A stretch of DNA of 64,000 nucleotides from Actinomyces sp. ZJ308 (GCF_011752065.1 NZ_JAAIJY010000003.1:1-64000), one strand, 5' to 3'; shown: positions 37,614-47,582, counted from the first letter of the stretch. Program-made: numbers and translations. The notes: generated from the sequence alone by a model not told the origin.

Positions 37614-38782
37614 CAGCGCTCACCGTCCTCAGTAACCCCGGCCAGCCCCAGGATCCGGGCCACCGTTGAGCTCCAGGAGTGGTGCTCCTCGGCCAGGCGG
37701 CGCCCACCGCGCCCCATCCGAGCACGCCGGTCGGGACAGGCCGCCAGATCGTCCAGTGCCGCGGCCAGAGCCGTGGGGTCCGAGGGGGGCACGAGCACGC
37801 CGTGCCGTTCGGACCCGTCCCGAAGCAGCCGGGGGACCTGGCCGACGTCGGAGGCCACGACCGCGAGCCCCGCGGCCAGGTACTCCAGGACCTTCATGGG
37901 GGAGAAGTACTGCTGGTCGCTCCCACCCAGGTCCGGGTAGGGGGCCACCCCGATCGCCGAACCCGCCATGTGGGCGGGGACGTCCTGCGGAGCAACCGCC
38001 CCGCGGAAGTCCGCCTCCACCCCGAGGCGCTCGGCCTGAGCCCGCAGCGCCCCCATTTCGGGGCCGTCACCGATGATCCGCAGGCTCCAGCCCTCACGCG
38101 CCAGGGCCGCCGCCGTGATGAGGTCGGCCACCCCGTGCCAGGGCTTGAGGGTCCCCACGAAGGTGACGACCACCCGGCTGGGGTCCTCCGGCTGAGGCCG
38201 GATACGGCGCACGCTCACGCCGTTGGGCACGGTGTGGATCCTGCCGGAAGCGTCATCGCAGCCCGCTGGGTCGGCGGTGCGACGACGCACCCAGTCGGCC
38301 ACGGGATCCGAGACGCAGACCGTGGCCCTGGCGGCCCCGACCTGGCGACGCAGTACCCGTGCGGCACCGGAGGCATCCACCAGCGAGCGGTGACGACGCT
38401 GCTCCTCGATCAGCGGAGCATTGACCTCCAGGATCCCCGGCACCCCGGTGGAGGCCGTGATGTCGGCCAGCGCGGTGGAGAACAGCGAGTAGCGCTCGTA
38501 GACCAGGTCGGCTCCGTCGTCGATCACCCGTGAGGCGATCCGCTCAGCGGCACGCACCTGCGCCCGCTCCCGCTCGGCGGCCTCGACGTCGGCCACGGCC
38601 TCCAGGTGCGGCTCCAGGTCGTCCAGGTCATCGGGAACGTGCTCGCCGCGGCGCACGGCGTACAGCACCACCTCATGGCCGGCGGCCCTCAGCTCGCGGA
38701 CGACCTCCTGGATGTGTACCGAGGCCCCTTTGGTCCCGAACACCGCAATGCCCGGGTCGCAGCAGATGTAGGCGATCCGCAT
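37613..38782 (-). CDS. Glycosyltransferase family 4
   Basis: 389 residues, GT-B fold, retaining type. N-terminal MRIAYICCDPGIAVFGTKGA (acceptor lobe with the glycine loop), ERYSLFSTALA, and C-terminal donor lobe VVVTFVGTLKPWHGV, IIGDGPEMG, and SPMKVLEYLAAGLAVVASDVG, the EX7E-like region. TGATG overlap with the preceding glycosyltransferase. Donor sugar unknown; UDP-glucuronate is a candidate given the dehydrogenase in the operon. Confidence 0.9.
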
Positions 38783-40056
38783 CAGGCGGCTCCTTCCCGG
38801 TCGGTCAAACGCACGGCGGGAACAGGGGGAGCGGGGCGAGCCCCCGACTGCCAGGCGGCCAGGACCTCTGCCTGGGCACGGGAGTCGAAGTGCTCCTCGA
38901 TGAGCCGGCGCGCTCCCCGCGACAGGGAGACGGTGTCCACCTCGCCCATCGCGACCCCACGCAGGGCAACGGCCAGCTCGGCCGGGTCCCCAGGCGGCAG
39001 CAGGAGCCCGGTCACGCCGTCACGGACCACCTCCGGCAGTCCCGAGACCGCGGTGGCCACCACCGGGGTCCCGCAGGCCATCGCCTCCAGGACCACCGTC
39101 GGCAGACCGTCGATATTGCCGTCGGCCGCCTCGATGCACGGCGCCACGAAAACGTCCGAACGCGCCAGCAGGTCACGCACCTCCGCCTGCGTGAGCGGCC
39201 CCAGCAGGCGGACCCTGCCCGTCAGGCCCAAGCGTTCGATCTGCGCGGTCAGACGCTCGCGCTCGTCACCGTCACCGGCCAGCTCCACCTCGACGTCGAC
39301 GCCGGAGCTCACCAGGATCCGCACCGCCTCGACCAGGTCCGCGAAACCCTTCTTGGGCACCAGACGCCCTACGGCGCACACCCGCAGCGGCCCCGCCACC
39401 CCGGTCGGAGCCGGCACACGGTAGGCGAAGCGATCCAGCTCGATGGCGTTGTAGCGCAGCGACACCGTGGCCCCCGTGCCCGCCAGCACCGTTTCCAGGT
39501 GCTCCTCGTTGTACCGGCTGATGGCGATGACCCGCTGCGCGTCGCCGCAGATCCGACGCAGCCACGCCGGGTCCACGGACTCATGGAAGATGTCCTTGGC
39601 ATGGGTCGTCACCGTGTAGGGGATCTTGGTCAGGGACGAGGCGATCCATGTGACCCTGCCCGCCAGCGACGCGAAGTGCGCGTGCAGGTGGGTGATCGAG
39701 TCGCGACGCACCTGACGCGCCAGCTCCACCCCCTGAGCGACCTCGTCACCGGGAAGATCCGCCAGCACCGGCATGATGGCGGCGAAGCGCTCGCGGTCGT
39801 CCTGGCGGGACAGGCCGCCGGCGAGCTGGCTCCACATGTCGATGGCCCGCTGCGGGCGTCCCACCCAGCTGACCCGGGCCGCCACCCGGGCGATCTCGGG
39901 GTGGAAGCGCGAGTCCGTGGTGGGACGCAGCGCGTAGATGCTCAGGTCCTCGCCCTGGGCCTCGCGGGCCAGGATCTCGGTGACGATGAAGGTCTCCGAG
40001 AAGCGCGGGTAGACCTTGAGGACGTAGCCGATGCGGGTGTCGGATGCGGGACTCAT
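38782..40056 (-). CDS. Glycosyltransferase family 4
   Basis: 424 residues from ATG 40056, preceded by GGAGAT; the longer upstream frame is arginine/proline-rich shadow. KVYPRFSETFIVTEILARE is the start of this GT4 subgroup (as in colanic acid WcaL-like enzymes). ITHLHAHFASLAGRVTW and HAKDIFHESVDPAW in the middle; donor lobe VCAVGRLVPKKGFADLVEA, then EAADGNIDGLPTVVLEAMAC, typical of enzymes that use sugar nucleotides in exopolysaccharide assembly. Overlaps both neighbours (ATGA upstream, TGATG downstream). Confidence 0.92.
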   Translation of the reverse strand: MSPASDTRIGYVLKVYPRFSETFIVTEILAREAQGEDLSIYALRPTTDSRFHPEIARVAARVSWVGRPQRAIDMWSQLAGGLSRQDDRERFAAIMPVLADLPGDEVAQGVELARQVRRDSITHLHAHFASLAGRVTWIASSLTKIPYTVTTHAKDIFHESVDPAWLRRICGDAQRVIAISRYNEEHLETVLAGTGATVSLRYNAIELDRFAYRVPAPTGVAGPLRVCAVGRLVPKKGFADLVEAVRILVSSGVDVEVELAGDGDERERLTAQIERLGLTGRVRLLGPLTQAEVRDLLARSDVFVAPCIEAADGNIDGLPTVVLEAMACGTPVVATAVSGLPEVVRDGVTGLLLPPGDPAELAVALRGVAMGEVDTVSLSRGARRLIEEHFDSRAQAEVLAAWQSGARPAPPVPAVRLTDREGAA

Positions 40057-41333
40057 GCGGGGATCTCCAGACTGGTGAGGCTGTTGAGGGGGCTGTCGAG
40101 GATGTCGAGGCCGTCGGTCCGGCCGATGAGCTCGGCGGCGAGCCGGGGGACGGTTGCCAGGCCGTCCAGGCGCAGACGACGTCGTCCTGCCGGCTGGTTG
40201 CCGGCGTCGGCGTCCCGGTCCCGCAGATGCTTCGTGAGCCATCCCTCCAGCGCGGCAGCGCTCAGGTCCGTGACCCGCAGGAGGTCCACGGCGCCCGCGT
40301 CCTTGAGGGCAGCGGCCCGGATGAGCTGCTCGAGGCGGGGCGTCTCACGGGGCACGAGGAGCGCCGGGGTGTCGGAGGCGAGGATCTCGCTGACCGTGTT
40401 GTACCCGGCCATCGAGATGATGGCCGCGGCCTGCTGGATGTGGTGGCTCATCCCGGGCCAGGTCCGGCGCACGGTGGTGCGGGGACCCGCCACCTGGGCG
40501 ACCTGGTGGAACAGGGCGGCGTCGAGCTGGGGACCGGTGACCACGACGTGCCGGTACCCGTCTGGGACGCGCGCGGCGGCCGCGGCGCGCAGCAGGGCGA
40601 CGCCGTCGGAGCCGCCACCGGCGGTCGTCATGATGAAGGGCTCCGTCTCCTCGGTGTTACCGGCCAGGGCCGTGGACGCTGCGGTGCCGTCCGTGGCCTC
40701 CGCGACGTCGCGGCCGTGGGCGAGGTAGCCGGTGTAGCGCATCCGCTCCCTCAGTGCCGGCGGGGCCTCCCCGGCGGCGCCCAGGTCGTGGACCGAGGCG
40801 TCCCCGTAGACCCAGACCTCGTCGATGAGCCGACGTAGCGTGTCGACATCGCCGAGCGCGTCCCACTCGTGCTGCACGGTCGTGGGCGTGTCCAGGACCT
40901 CGCGCAGGCCGAGCACCACGCGTGCGCCGGGGCGTGACTGACGCATGCGTGCCAGGGGCTCGCGCAGCTCCTGGTGCACCCCGTAGGGGTGACGGTCGAC
41001 GATGAGCAGGTCCGGGGCGAAGGTGCTCAGGACACCGGACAGCAGGGAGCCGCGGACCAGGGTCAGGTCCTCCCGGGTGATGCGCAGGCGCTGGGGCAGG
41101 TAGGTGCCCCTGGCCTTCCTGACCCCCGGCAGCACCAGCCAGTCGAAGCCGTCCGGAAGCCGATGCTCCTGGCCCGGCGCCAGCCCGGTGATGACCAGGC
41201 CGGTGACATCACGACCGGTGAGCCCCGGCAGCGCCCGGGCCAGGTGATGGGCCAGGGCGAGATTGCGGCGGAGGTGTCCCAACCCCTGGGCGTCGTGGCT
41301 GTAGAGCGCCACCCGTAGGGGAGCGGTTGTCAT
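40053..41333 (-). CDS. COG4671-type predicted glycosyltransferase (GT28-like)
   Basis: 426 residues, GT-B fold related to MurG/MGD synthases. N-terminal VALYSHDAQGLGHLRRNLAL is the hallmark of the COG4671 group; C-terminal IMTTAGGGSDG, WPGMSHHIQQAAAIISMAGY, NTVSEILASDTPALLVPRET is the nucleotide-sugar pocket. No function is established for close relatives known to me. First gene of the operon, so it may make the first glycosidic link. Followed by the GT4 gene with ATGA overlap. No membrane span. Confidence 0.85.
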   Translation of the reverse strand: MTTAPLRVALYSHDAQGLGHLRRNLALAHHLARALPGLTGRDVTGLVITGLAPGQEHRLPDGFDWLVLPGVRKARGTYLPQRLRITREDLTLVRGSLLSGVLSTFAPDLLIVDRHPYGVHQELREPLARMRQSRPGARVVLGLREVLDTPTTVQHEWDALGDVDTLRRLIDEVWVYGDASVHDLGAAGEAPPALRERMRYTGYLAHGRDVAEATDGTAASTALAGNTEETEPFIMTTAGGGSDGVALLRAAAAARVPDGYRHVVVTGPQLDAALFHQVAQVAGPRTTVRRTWPGMSHHIQQAAAIISMAGYNTVSEILASDTPALLVPRETPRLEQLIRAAALKDAGAVDLLRVTDLSAAALEGWLTKHLRDRDADAGNQPAGRRRLRLDGLATVPRLAAELIGRTDGLDILDSPLNSLTSLEIPA

Positions 41334-41362
41334 GGATCGTCTCTTCTCTTGGTGTCAGTCCT

Positions 41363-41382
41363 GGATCGTTCTGGGACGATCC
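41363..41382. terminator. Small hairpin between DeoR-type gene and glycoconjugate operon
   Basis: GGATCGT-TCTGGG-ACGATCC, 7-bp perfect arms, in the 112-bp gap after the DeoR-type stop and before the first glycosyltransferase start. Both genes point the same way (minus), so it could end or attenuate the regulator transcript. No T tract; a clear promoter for the operon is not visible in the gap. Confidence 0.4.
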
Positions 41383-41445
41383 TGACCGGCCAGGAGAAGA
41401 CGACGATTAAGGGGGGATGAGAAGGCTCTCAGGTTTGTCGGGGGA

Positions 41446-42222
41446 CTAAACCAGCTGCACCTCGGCGCCCGCCCGACGCAGGGCCGCGACCTGGTCGGCG
41501 GGGGCGCCGTCGTCGGTGATGACCAGGTCGATCTTGGCGGTGGGGCAGATGAGGGCGAAGGCGGTGGTGCCGAGCTTGGAGCTGTCGCACACGACGACGA
41601 CGCGTTGGGCGGCATCGACCAGGGCGGCATTGACGGCGGCCTCGCCGTCGTGCTGAGTGTAGGCCCCCCGGTCATCGAGGCCCTCGACGCCCAGGAAGAG
41701 CGTGCCCACGCTGATCGAGGGCAGGATGAGTCCGGCCAGCGGACCGGTGAGCTCGAAGGAGCGGGCCCGCGCGATACCGCCGGTCACGACGACGCGTACG
41801 CACTGGCGCACGGTCATCTCGTTGGCGATGTTGACGGCGTTGGTCACGAGGGTGACCGGCACGTCCGGGTCGGTCAGGTCCGGTAGCAGCACGATCTCCC
41901 GAGCCACCTCGGTGGTCGTGGTGCCGCCGTTGAGGCCGATGGAGTCGCCCGGGTTCACCATGGCGGCGGCCGCCTTGGCGATACGGGTCTTCTCATCGGC
42001 CATCTTCGAGGTGCGGTAGCGCAGAGGCGGCTCGGTGGAGGTGGGGTTGGCGACGGCGCCGCCGCGGGTGCGAGTGACCAGCTGCTGATCCGCCAGGTGG
42101 TCGAGGTCGCGCCGCGCGGTCGCCGCCGAGACTCCCAGGCGCGCGATGATGTCATCGATATGGACACTGCCCTCGTCCATGACGATGTCGAGGATGGCCG
42201 AATGGCGATCATGCCGAGACAT
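41446..42222 (-). CDS. DeoR-family transcriptional regulator
   Basis: 258 residues from ATG 42222, with AGGAGG six bases upstream; the longer frame runs into the intergenic region. Helix-turn-helix: ILDIVMDEGSVHIDDIIARL then GVSAATARRDLDHLADQQLV. Sugar-phosphate sensor domain: GDSIGLNGGTTTTEVAR, LVTNAVNIANEM, VVTGG, and FLGVEGLDDRGAYTQHDGEA, VVVVCDSSKLG. It should respond to a phosphorylated sugar. It is divergent from the ROK-type gene and upstream of the glycoconjugate operon; either could be its target. Confidence 0.9.
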   Translation of the reverse strand: MSRHDRHSAILDIVMDEGSVHIDDIIARLGVSAATARRDLDHLADQQLVTRTRGGAVANPTSTEPPLRYRTSKMADEKTRIAKAAAAMVNPGDSIGLNGGTTTTEVAREIVLLPDLTDPDVPVTLVTNAVNIANEMTVRQCVRVVVTGGIARARSFELTGPLAGLILPSISVGTLFLGVEGLDDRGAYTQHDGEAAVNAALVDAAQRVVVVCDSSKLGTTAFALICPTAKIDLVITDDGAPADQVAALRRAGAEVQLV

Positions 42223-42509
42223 CTCGGTCCTCCTGGAGCTCAAGGGGCTGCCCGGGGCCGGGGGAGTGGGGCCGCGTGGCGTTGGGGCACGGAACATGAT
42301 TTGTGCATCAACTACTTGCCTTATCCTGGTGACCGCGCGGCAGGTAGTCGGTGTGCTGATGCCAGCATAGATCAGGAATGCCCTCAGTTGCCCGCTGAGA
42401 GCGACACATAGCGATACGAACCTTGCTACTGTCGTCGACATCAATCATGCCAACGTGTGGGGCGGTGGTCCCGTGGGCTTGCCGCCCCGCCCCTGAGAAC
42501 AGAGAAAAC

Positions 42510-43643
42510 ATGGGACATCCCGCAGACCTTTCCGAGTGCTCCTGCTCCAGGGGGCGCACTGTCGCACTGGGGGTCGACGTCGGTGCCGACCGTATCACCG
42601 CGGTCCTCGCCGATGGTCGGGGACACGTCATCTCCTCCCTGGAGCGCCCGGTCCCAGGCGGCTGCGGTCCGGACGGCCTGCGACTGGCCGAGGAGATCGC
42701 CGGCGTCATCGACGCCCTGCGTGCGAGCACCGCTGACGAGCTCCTCGGCCAGGGGTCCGGTGGGGAGGCCGAGGATTCGGCGCAGGCGTTGCCGGCCCTG
42801 GTGGTCGGGGTCTGTGTGCCGGGCGTCGTCGACGAGAACGAGGGGTGGGTCCGTCACAGCGACGCGCTGGGACTGCAGGACGTTGCGCTGGCGAGTCTCG
42901 TCAGCCGGTCCCTGGCGACTGAGTCCGCCGAGTCCGCCGGGTCCGTCAAGGTGGTTCTCTACCAGGAGGCCCGATGCGGCGCCTGGGCCGAGAGCCGCTG
43001 GGGAGCGGGCGGCGAGAGCTGCCTCTACCTGACCGTCGGTGCCGGTATCTCCTGCGCCGTCCTGCTCGACGGCGTCCCGGTGCTCGGTGGGGGGTGGGCC
43101 GGACAGGTCGGACGGGTCCTGGTCTCCGATCCCGACTGGAGCGGTGAGAGGGCCCGCTTGGAGGATGTCGCCTCCGTTGACGCGATGGTGGGGCGCTACA
43201 CGGCCGGCATTGTCGATGACTCTGTTGATGGCCCTGCTGATGACTCCGTTGATGGCCCTGGTGGCGCAGCCTCGATTGCGTCGCCAGCCGGCTCGGGGGA
43301 GTCCGACGTCGTCGTCTCCGTTCGGCGCACCGGTCCGGTCGCCTCGGGGCTCGATGCGCTCCTCAGCGCGATGCGCTCGGGGGACCGGGAGGCCCGCCGT
43401 GTCTGGGACACCGGCCTGGACGCGCTGGCGGATCTCATCGCTCGTGGTGTCGGTCTGCTCGGACCCCTCGACGTCGTCGTCGGATCGGAACTGACCCGGG
43501 CGGGGGAGGCCGTCTTCCTGGAGCCGCTGCGTCTGCGCGTCGCGGACCTCATGGCCGGTCTGCCGGTGCCGAGTCTGCTGCCGGCCCGGCTCGGGAAGCC
43601 GGCTTCGGCCTTGGGCGCGGCCGGGCGCGCTCTGAATGGCTGA
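42510..43643 (+). CDS. Degenerate ROK-family protein (sugar kinase fold, likely not a kinase)
   Basis: 377 residues with the ROK fold but altered functional residues. Phosphate loop LGVDVGADRITAVLADGRG replaces the usual DIGGTK; VVGVCVPGVVDENEG keeps the GVPGxVD strand; the NDANAA motif carrying the catalytic aspartate reads YQEARCGAWAE; GGGWAGQVGRVLVSDPDWSG has lost the GH motif and the CxCGxxGC zinc cluster. A 24-bp tandem duplication (43215-43262) codes for DDSVDGPA / DDSVDGPG. Start ATG 42510 chosen over an ORF start at 42423. Divergent from the DeoR-type gene; perhaps a sugar-binding regulatory protein. Followed by 183 bp before nadD. Confidence 0.72.
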   Translation: MGHPADLSECSCSRGRTVALGVDVGADRITAVLADGRGHVISSLERPVPGGCGPDGLRLAEEIAGVIDALRASTADELLGQGSGGEAEDSAQALPALVVGVCVPGVVDENEGWVRHSDALGLQDVALASLVSRSLATESAESAGSVKVVLYQEARCGAWAESRWGAGGESCLYLTVGAGISCAVLLDGVPVLGGGWAGQVGRVLVSDPDWSGERARLEDVASVDAMVGRYTAGIVDDSVDGPADDSVDGPGGAASIASPAGSGESDVVVSVRRTGPVASGLDALLSAMRSGDREARRVWDTGLDALADLIARGVGLLGPLDVVVGSELTRAGEAVFLEPLRLRVADLMAGLPVPSLLPARLGKPASALGAAGRALNG

Positions 43644-43826
43644 TAACGCCCTGATAATATTCTGGATATCACCTTGTGTCTCTGCGCCGTTGGCTGACAA
43701 CTCGCTTATGGTGTTGCGGAGACCCACAATGGGTGCAGGCCGTGGCAGTATGTTCGCCAACTGCAGTCGTCCGAACCGGTTGAGGAGAACCAACGTGTCC
43801 CCCAGGATAGAAGCGAGGCGCAGCGC

Positions 43827-44510
43827 GTGACCCAGTCTGCTCGTCCGCTTCGCATCGGCATCATGGGGGGGACCTTTGATCCGATTCACCATGGGCACCT
43901 CGTTGCGGCCAGCGAGGTTCAGAACGTCTTCGCTCTCGATGAGGTCATCTTCGTGCCCACCTGGGCCCAGCCCTTCAAGAAGGAGCGCCGGGTCTCCCCG
44001 GCCGAGCACCGCTACCTCATGACCGTCATCGCCACGGCCTCCAACCCGAGGTTCACGGTCTCCCGGGTCGACATCGACCGGGGCGGTACGACGTACACGA
44101 TCGACACCCTTCATGACATCGCGGCCGAGTACCCGGGCGCGGAGCTGTACTTCATCACCGGCGCGGACGCCCTGGCGCAGATCCTCACCTGGAAGGACAG
44201 TGAGGGCATCTTCGACCTGGCCCACCTGGTGGGGGTGACGCGTCCCGGGCACGTACTCAGTGACTCCGGGGTCCCCCAGGACCGGATCTCGCTGGTGGAG
44301 GTCCCGGCGATGGCGATCTCGTCGACGGACTGTCGTCAGCGAGTCGGCGAGGGGTCACCGGTGTGGTACCTCGTTCCTGATGGTGTCGTGCAGTACATAC
44401 GCAAGTACGGGCTCTATCGTATGGCCTTGCGGCCGGCGTCGGCGACGTCGATGACGGCGAGAGTGGCCCGCGAGCAGTCCCTGAGGAAGGAGAACGACGG
44501 TGAGCACTGA
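43827..44510 (+). CDS. nadD: Nicotinate-nucleotide adenylyltransferase
   Basis: Makes nicotinic acid adenine dinucleotide in NAD synthesis. 227 residues with [31 protein letters not shown], and the C-terminal [13 protein letters not shown] signature. GTG start at 43827. The C-terminal ~25 residues are a basic extension. Its stop lies inside the start of the next gene (overlap 11 bp). Confidence 0.95.
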   Translation: MTQSARPLRIGIMGGTFDPIHHGHLVAASEVQNVFALDEVIFVPTWAQPFKKERRVSPAEHRYLMTVIATASNPRFTVSRVDIDRGGTTYTIDTLHDIAAEYPGAELYFITGADALAQILTWKDSEGIFDLAHLVGVTRPGHVLSDSGVPQDRISLVEVPAMAISSTDCRQRVGEGSPVWYLVPDGVVQYIRKYGLYRMALRPASATSMTARVAREQSLRKENDGEH

Positions 44511-46164
44511 GCAGACCGGCGTCAATGCCCCCACGTCCGAGGAGCCGACGCAGGATGAGCACGCTCCACGCGGCAGTCGTCGTGCGATCCGGCAGGCGGA
44601 GCGCGCCGCCGAGCGCGAGGCGATCCTGACCGGTCAGCAGCCGCTCCTGACCCGGCGCGAGATGAGGCGTCTGCGTGAGGAGGCCAAGGCGCTCAGGGCG
44701 GCTGTCGAGGCCGGCGAGATCACCCCTGAGCAGGCCCAGGCGCTCCAGGACCCCCTCGCCGATCCGGCATCGGTCACCCCCCGTTCCTCCGCCCCGTCGG
44801 GCGACGACGCCGAGACCGGGCTGGAGGAGTCTGCCGAGTTCCCGGCTGTGGACGAGGGTGGTGCGGCCTACCTCGAGCAGGGAGGGCAGAACCCTCCTCT
44901 CAACCTCTCCGTCCCCGAGGGGCCGTCAGCCTCCGCTCCGAGCTGGCGCTCACTGTCGGCGGCCGAGGCCGTGGCGATCTCCGAGATCGAGACCGGTCTC
45001 ATGGAGGCGGTCGACCTGCCGGTGGCCACCCTGGACTACGACGCGCACTGGGCCGCCGACGCCGCTTCTGAGCCCGCCCCGGTGCCCACTCGCTTCTCGC
45101 TCAAGGAGCGCCTTGAGGGTGGTCCCGGCTCCCAGACCGACGAGCAGGAGGGCATCGAGCCTCAGGGACCCGCCGAGGATATCGGTCAGGCGGACTCCGA
45201 GGAGCCCGCCACCAGCCCCTATGACTACCGAGAGGGCTTCGCGCCGACGACTCACGGTGATGAGGCGGTGTCCTCCTCCCAGTCGGCTGAGGCCGTCACC
45301 GCGGTCTCCGCTGTCCCCGTCGTGTCGACATCGGCTTCCGGGGCCGCCGACTTCGCCACCTTCGGGCAGTCCGGAGCCCCGGAGGTCACCGAGTCGGCCC
45401 GCAGCGGTCTGAGTGCCGGGTCGGCGTCCTCCGCCGGTTCGGTACGCCGCCCGATCGTCCGCATTCCGGCCGCCGCGCAGGGGGTGCGCACCGTCAACAC
45501 GTCCACGGGCGAGCTCAGCTCGGTCCAGCCGGTGGACAGCTCCTCGTCCGCTCAGGACGCCGCCGATGCTCAGGAGGCCTACGGCATGGCCTCCATCGAG
45601 GAGCCGATGACGCAGGAGAGCGTCGCGGTCGACGTCGAGGCCCAGACCATGATGCCCTCGCCGCAGACGCAGCAGGACGATGAGTTCGGCACGGTCGGTG
45701 CACCGCAGTGGAAGTCGCTGCACCAGCCCTCCCAGGCGGACAGCTTCCAGGAGACGATCGTGACCGGGGTGACCGGGGCGGCTGAGACCACCGATGTCAT
45801 GTCCGGAGAGGCCGTCAGCCCCTACGCCTTCTATACCGACGAGGCCGAGAACGGTAACGGCCCGGTCGGCGGGTCCGAGTGGGACTCTGTGGCGGCTCCC
45901 GCCGCTGAGGTACCCGAGGAGCCGTACCTGGCTCCCGTCAACGAGGTGACCGGGAGGGTGCCCGCTCCCGAGCACGTCCTGCCGATGGAGCAGCCCAGCT
46001 CCTCCTCGCGTACCGGCAAGATGCTCATGGCCGCGCTCATCATTGTCGTCCTGCTGCTCATTATCGCGGTTGTCGCGTGGCTGCTGATCTCCAACAGCAG
46101 CAATAGTGCCAGCGCCATGAGCGCCACCGTCGGGGCGGGGGAGTGGATCCGTCAGCTCGTATGA
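44500..46164 (+). CDS. Large disordered protein with C-terminal membrane anchor, unknown function
   Basis: 554 residues, unrecognised. N-terminal charged helical segment (about 20-75; [32 protein letters not shown]) then a long serine/glutamate/proline-rich disordered stretch to about 500, one hydrophobic span ([20 protein letters not shown]) near 508-530, and a short outer tail. Tail-anchored, so most of the protein is probably cytoplasmic. GTG start with AGGAAGGAG upstream. The gene sits between nadD and rsfS, a place often held in actinobacteria by a membrane-anchored protein of variable sequence. No enzymatic motif is seen. Confidence 0.8.
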   Translation: MSTEQTGVNAPTSEEPTQDEHAPRGSRRAIRQAERAAEREAILTGQQPLLTRREMRRLREEAKALRAAVEAGEITPEQAQALQDPLADPASVTPRSSAPSGDDAETGLEESAEFPAVDEGGAAYLEQGGQNPPLNLSVPEGPSASAPSWRSLSAAEAVAISEIETGLMEAVDLPVATLDYDAHWAADAASEPAPVPTRFSLKERLEGGPGSQTDEQEGIEPQGPAEDIGQADSEEPATSPYDYREGFAPTTHGDEAVSSSQSAEAVTAVSAVPVVSTSASGAADFATFGQSGAPEVTESARSGLSAGSASSAGSVRRPIVRIPAAAQGVRTVNTSTGELSSVQPVDSSSSAQDAADAQEAYGMASIEEPMTQESVAVDVEAQTMMPSPQTQQDDEFGTVGAPQWKSLHQPSQADSFQETIVTGVTGAAETTDVMSGEAVSPYAFYTDEAENGNGPVGGSEWDSVAAPAAEVPEEPYLAPVNEVTGRVPAPEHVLPMEQPSSSSRTGKMLMAALIIVVLLLIIAVVAWLLISNSSNSASAMSATVGAGEWIRQLV

Positions 46165-46229
46165 CGGCGGCGCGCGCGGTACAGTCGCCGCTGCCGCACG
46201 ATGCCGACTGACCGCACCGAAGGAGATCC

Positions 46230-46649
46230 GTGCCCGCCACCGAATACGCCATCAGCCTTACTGCTGCCGCCGCTCGTGCAGCGGCCGACAAGAAGGCTGA
46301 GCACCTCGCCGCAATTGACGTCTCCGAGCGACTCGGCCTGACCGACGTCTTCCTGCTGGCCTCCGGCTCGAACGACCGTCATGTTCACGCCATCGTCGAC
46401 GCGGTCGACGCGGCCATGCACCGCGCCGGTGCCAAGCGGCGGACTCGTGAGGGCTTCGCCGATGCCCACTGGGTGCTGGTGGACTACGGCGACGTCGTCG
46501 TCCATGTCCTGCAGGACGAGGACCGGGAGTTCTACTCGCTGGAGCGACTGTGGAAGGACTGCCCCGCCATCGATCTGCCTGAGGACCTGACGCAGTCCGG
46601 CAGCCGGGAGGGCGACGAGGAGAGCGGACAGGGGGACGCCGCGTCATGA
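46230..46649 (+). CDS. rsfS: Ribosomal silencing factor
   Basis: Binds L14 and blocks joining of ribosomal subunits under low nutrients. 139 residues; DUF143 fold with LTDVFLLASGSNDRHVHAIV and WVLVDYGDVVVHVLQDEDRE. GTG start preceded by AAGGAG. Four-base overlap with the following phosphatase gene; typical nadD-rsfS neighbourhood. Confidence 0.95.
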   Translation: MPATEYAISLTAAAARAAADKKAEHLAAIDVSERLGLTDVFLLASGSNDRHVHAIVDAVDAAMHRAGAKRRTREGFADAHWVLVDYGDVVVHVLQDEDREFYSLERLWKDCPAIDLPEDLTQSGSREGDEESGQGDAAS

Positions 46650-47287
46650 CCGACCTCATCCTGTGGCGCCACGGCCAGACCGACTACAACCTCCAGGGCC
46701 GTATTCAGGGGCGGGTCGACATCCCCCTCAACGACACCGGCCGCGATCAGGCCCGGCGAGCAGCCGACGACATCGCGGCACTCGGACCCACACGGATCGT
46801 CTCCTCCCCGCTGGTGCGGGCGCATGCCACCGCTGAGGTCCTGGCGTCACTGACCGGGCTGAGCGTTGAGACCAATCCGGGGCTGGCGGAGAAGTCCTTC
46901 GGGGACTGGGAGGGGCTCAAGGCGGCCGACATCAAGAAGCAGTGGCCCGAGCACTACGCCACCTGGCGCGCCGGCGGAGACCTTCCTCAGTTCAGGATCG
47001 AGGGGCGCCGCCAGACCGCCGAGCGGGTGGGGGAGACTCTCAAGGCCATCGCCGCCGACGCCGGAAAGGACGACGTCATCGTGGTCGTCTCTCACGGGGC
47101 GGCCACCAACCTGGGGGCCACCTACCTGCTGGGCATGGACGCCCAGCAGTGGTTCGGTCTGCGTGGCATGAGCAACTGCTGCTACGGACTCATGCGTTCC
47201 AACAGGCGACCTCCGGGCTGGTCCGTGGTGAAGTGGAACGCCGGGCCGCCGGTGGACCCGAGCCCGCTGGGCAAGATCCTCGGCTGA
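46646..47287 (+). CDS. Histidine phosphatase superfamily protein (phosphoglycerate mutase-like)
   Basis: 213 residues. Catalytic phospho-histidine in LWRHGQTDYN, second histidine in VVSHGAATN, and the conserved EKSFGDWEG acid segment. In actinobacteria genes in this place are often annotated as glucosyl-3-phosphoglycerate phosphatase, but the residues that would prove it are not unique. ATGA overlap with rsfS. Confidence 0.9.
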   Translation: MTDLILWRHGQTDYNLQGRIQGRVDIPLNDTGRDQARRAADDIAALGPTRIVSSPLVRAHATAEVLASLTGLSVETNPGLAEKSFGDWEGLKAADIKKQWPEHYATWRAGGDLPQFRIEGRRQTAERVGETLKAIAADAGKDDVIVVVSHGAATNLGATYLLGMDAQQWFGLRGMSNCCYGLMRSNRRPPGWSVVKWNAGPPVDPSPLGKILG

Positions 47288-47316
47288 GCGGGTGAGGTAG
47301 TACACGCGCCGCGGAT

Positions 47317-47346
47317 TTGCCCTGGCGGGGCCGATCTTCATACAGT
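47317..47346 (+). promoter_or_regulatory. Candidate promoter of the tRNA-Ala pair
   Basis: TTGCCC (47317-47322), 18-bp spacer, TACAGT (47341-47346). Transcription would begin about 28 nt before the first tRNA. Confidence 0.45.
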
Positions 47347-47380
47347 TATCCGCGTCGCCGTTCGCGAGCGACGCCCGAAC

Positions 47381-47453
47381 GGGGCTATGGCGCAGTTGGT
47401 AGCGCGCTTCCATGGCATGGAAGAGGTCGGGGGTTCGAATCCCCCTAGCTCCA
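47381..47453 (+). tRNA. tRNA-Ala (anticodon GGC), copy 1
   Basis: 73-nt cloverleaf: acceptor GGGGCTA / TAGCTCC with discriminator A; D-arm GCGCAGTTGGTAGCGC; anticodon stem CTTCC / GGAAG with loop ATGGCAT, anticodon GGC; T-arm GGGGGTTCGAATCCCCC. CCA is not encoded. The GGC anticodon reads GCC and GCU. Confidence 0.97.
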
Positions 47454-47493
47454 CGAACCGCTCGGATCCTTCTCCGGGTGGAGCACCCATCTC

Positions 47494-47566
47494 GGGGCTA
47501 TGGCGCAGTTGGTAGCGCGCTTCCATGGCATGGAAGAGGTCGGGGGTTCGAATCCCCCTAGCTCCA
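47494..47566 (+). tRNA. tRNA-Ala (anticodon GGC), copy 2
   Basis: Identical in all 73 bases to the copy 113 bp upstream, but flanks differ, so the repeat is confined to the tRNA. The 40-nt spacer contains GGGTG-GAG-CACCC, which could guide processing. Probably one transcript with copy 1. Confidence 0.97.
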
Positions 47567-47582
47567 CAGAATCAATGACCGG

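Noticed and set aside
43644-43826. Small gene between the ROK gene and nadD (64-codon frame at 43636-43830)
   Set aside because: Starts within the ROK stop region, lacks a ribosome site and has no coherent protein character; treated as intergenic.
47381-47566. Tandem tRNA copies as an integration (att) duplication
   Set aside because: Two complete tRNA-Ala genes 113 bp apart with no integrase or cargo between them; an ordinary tandem duplication.
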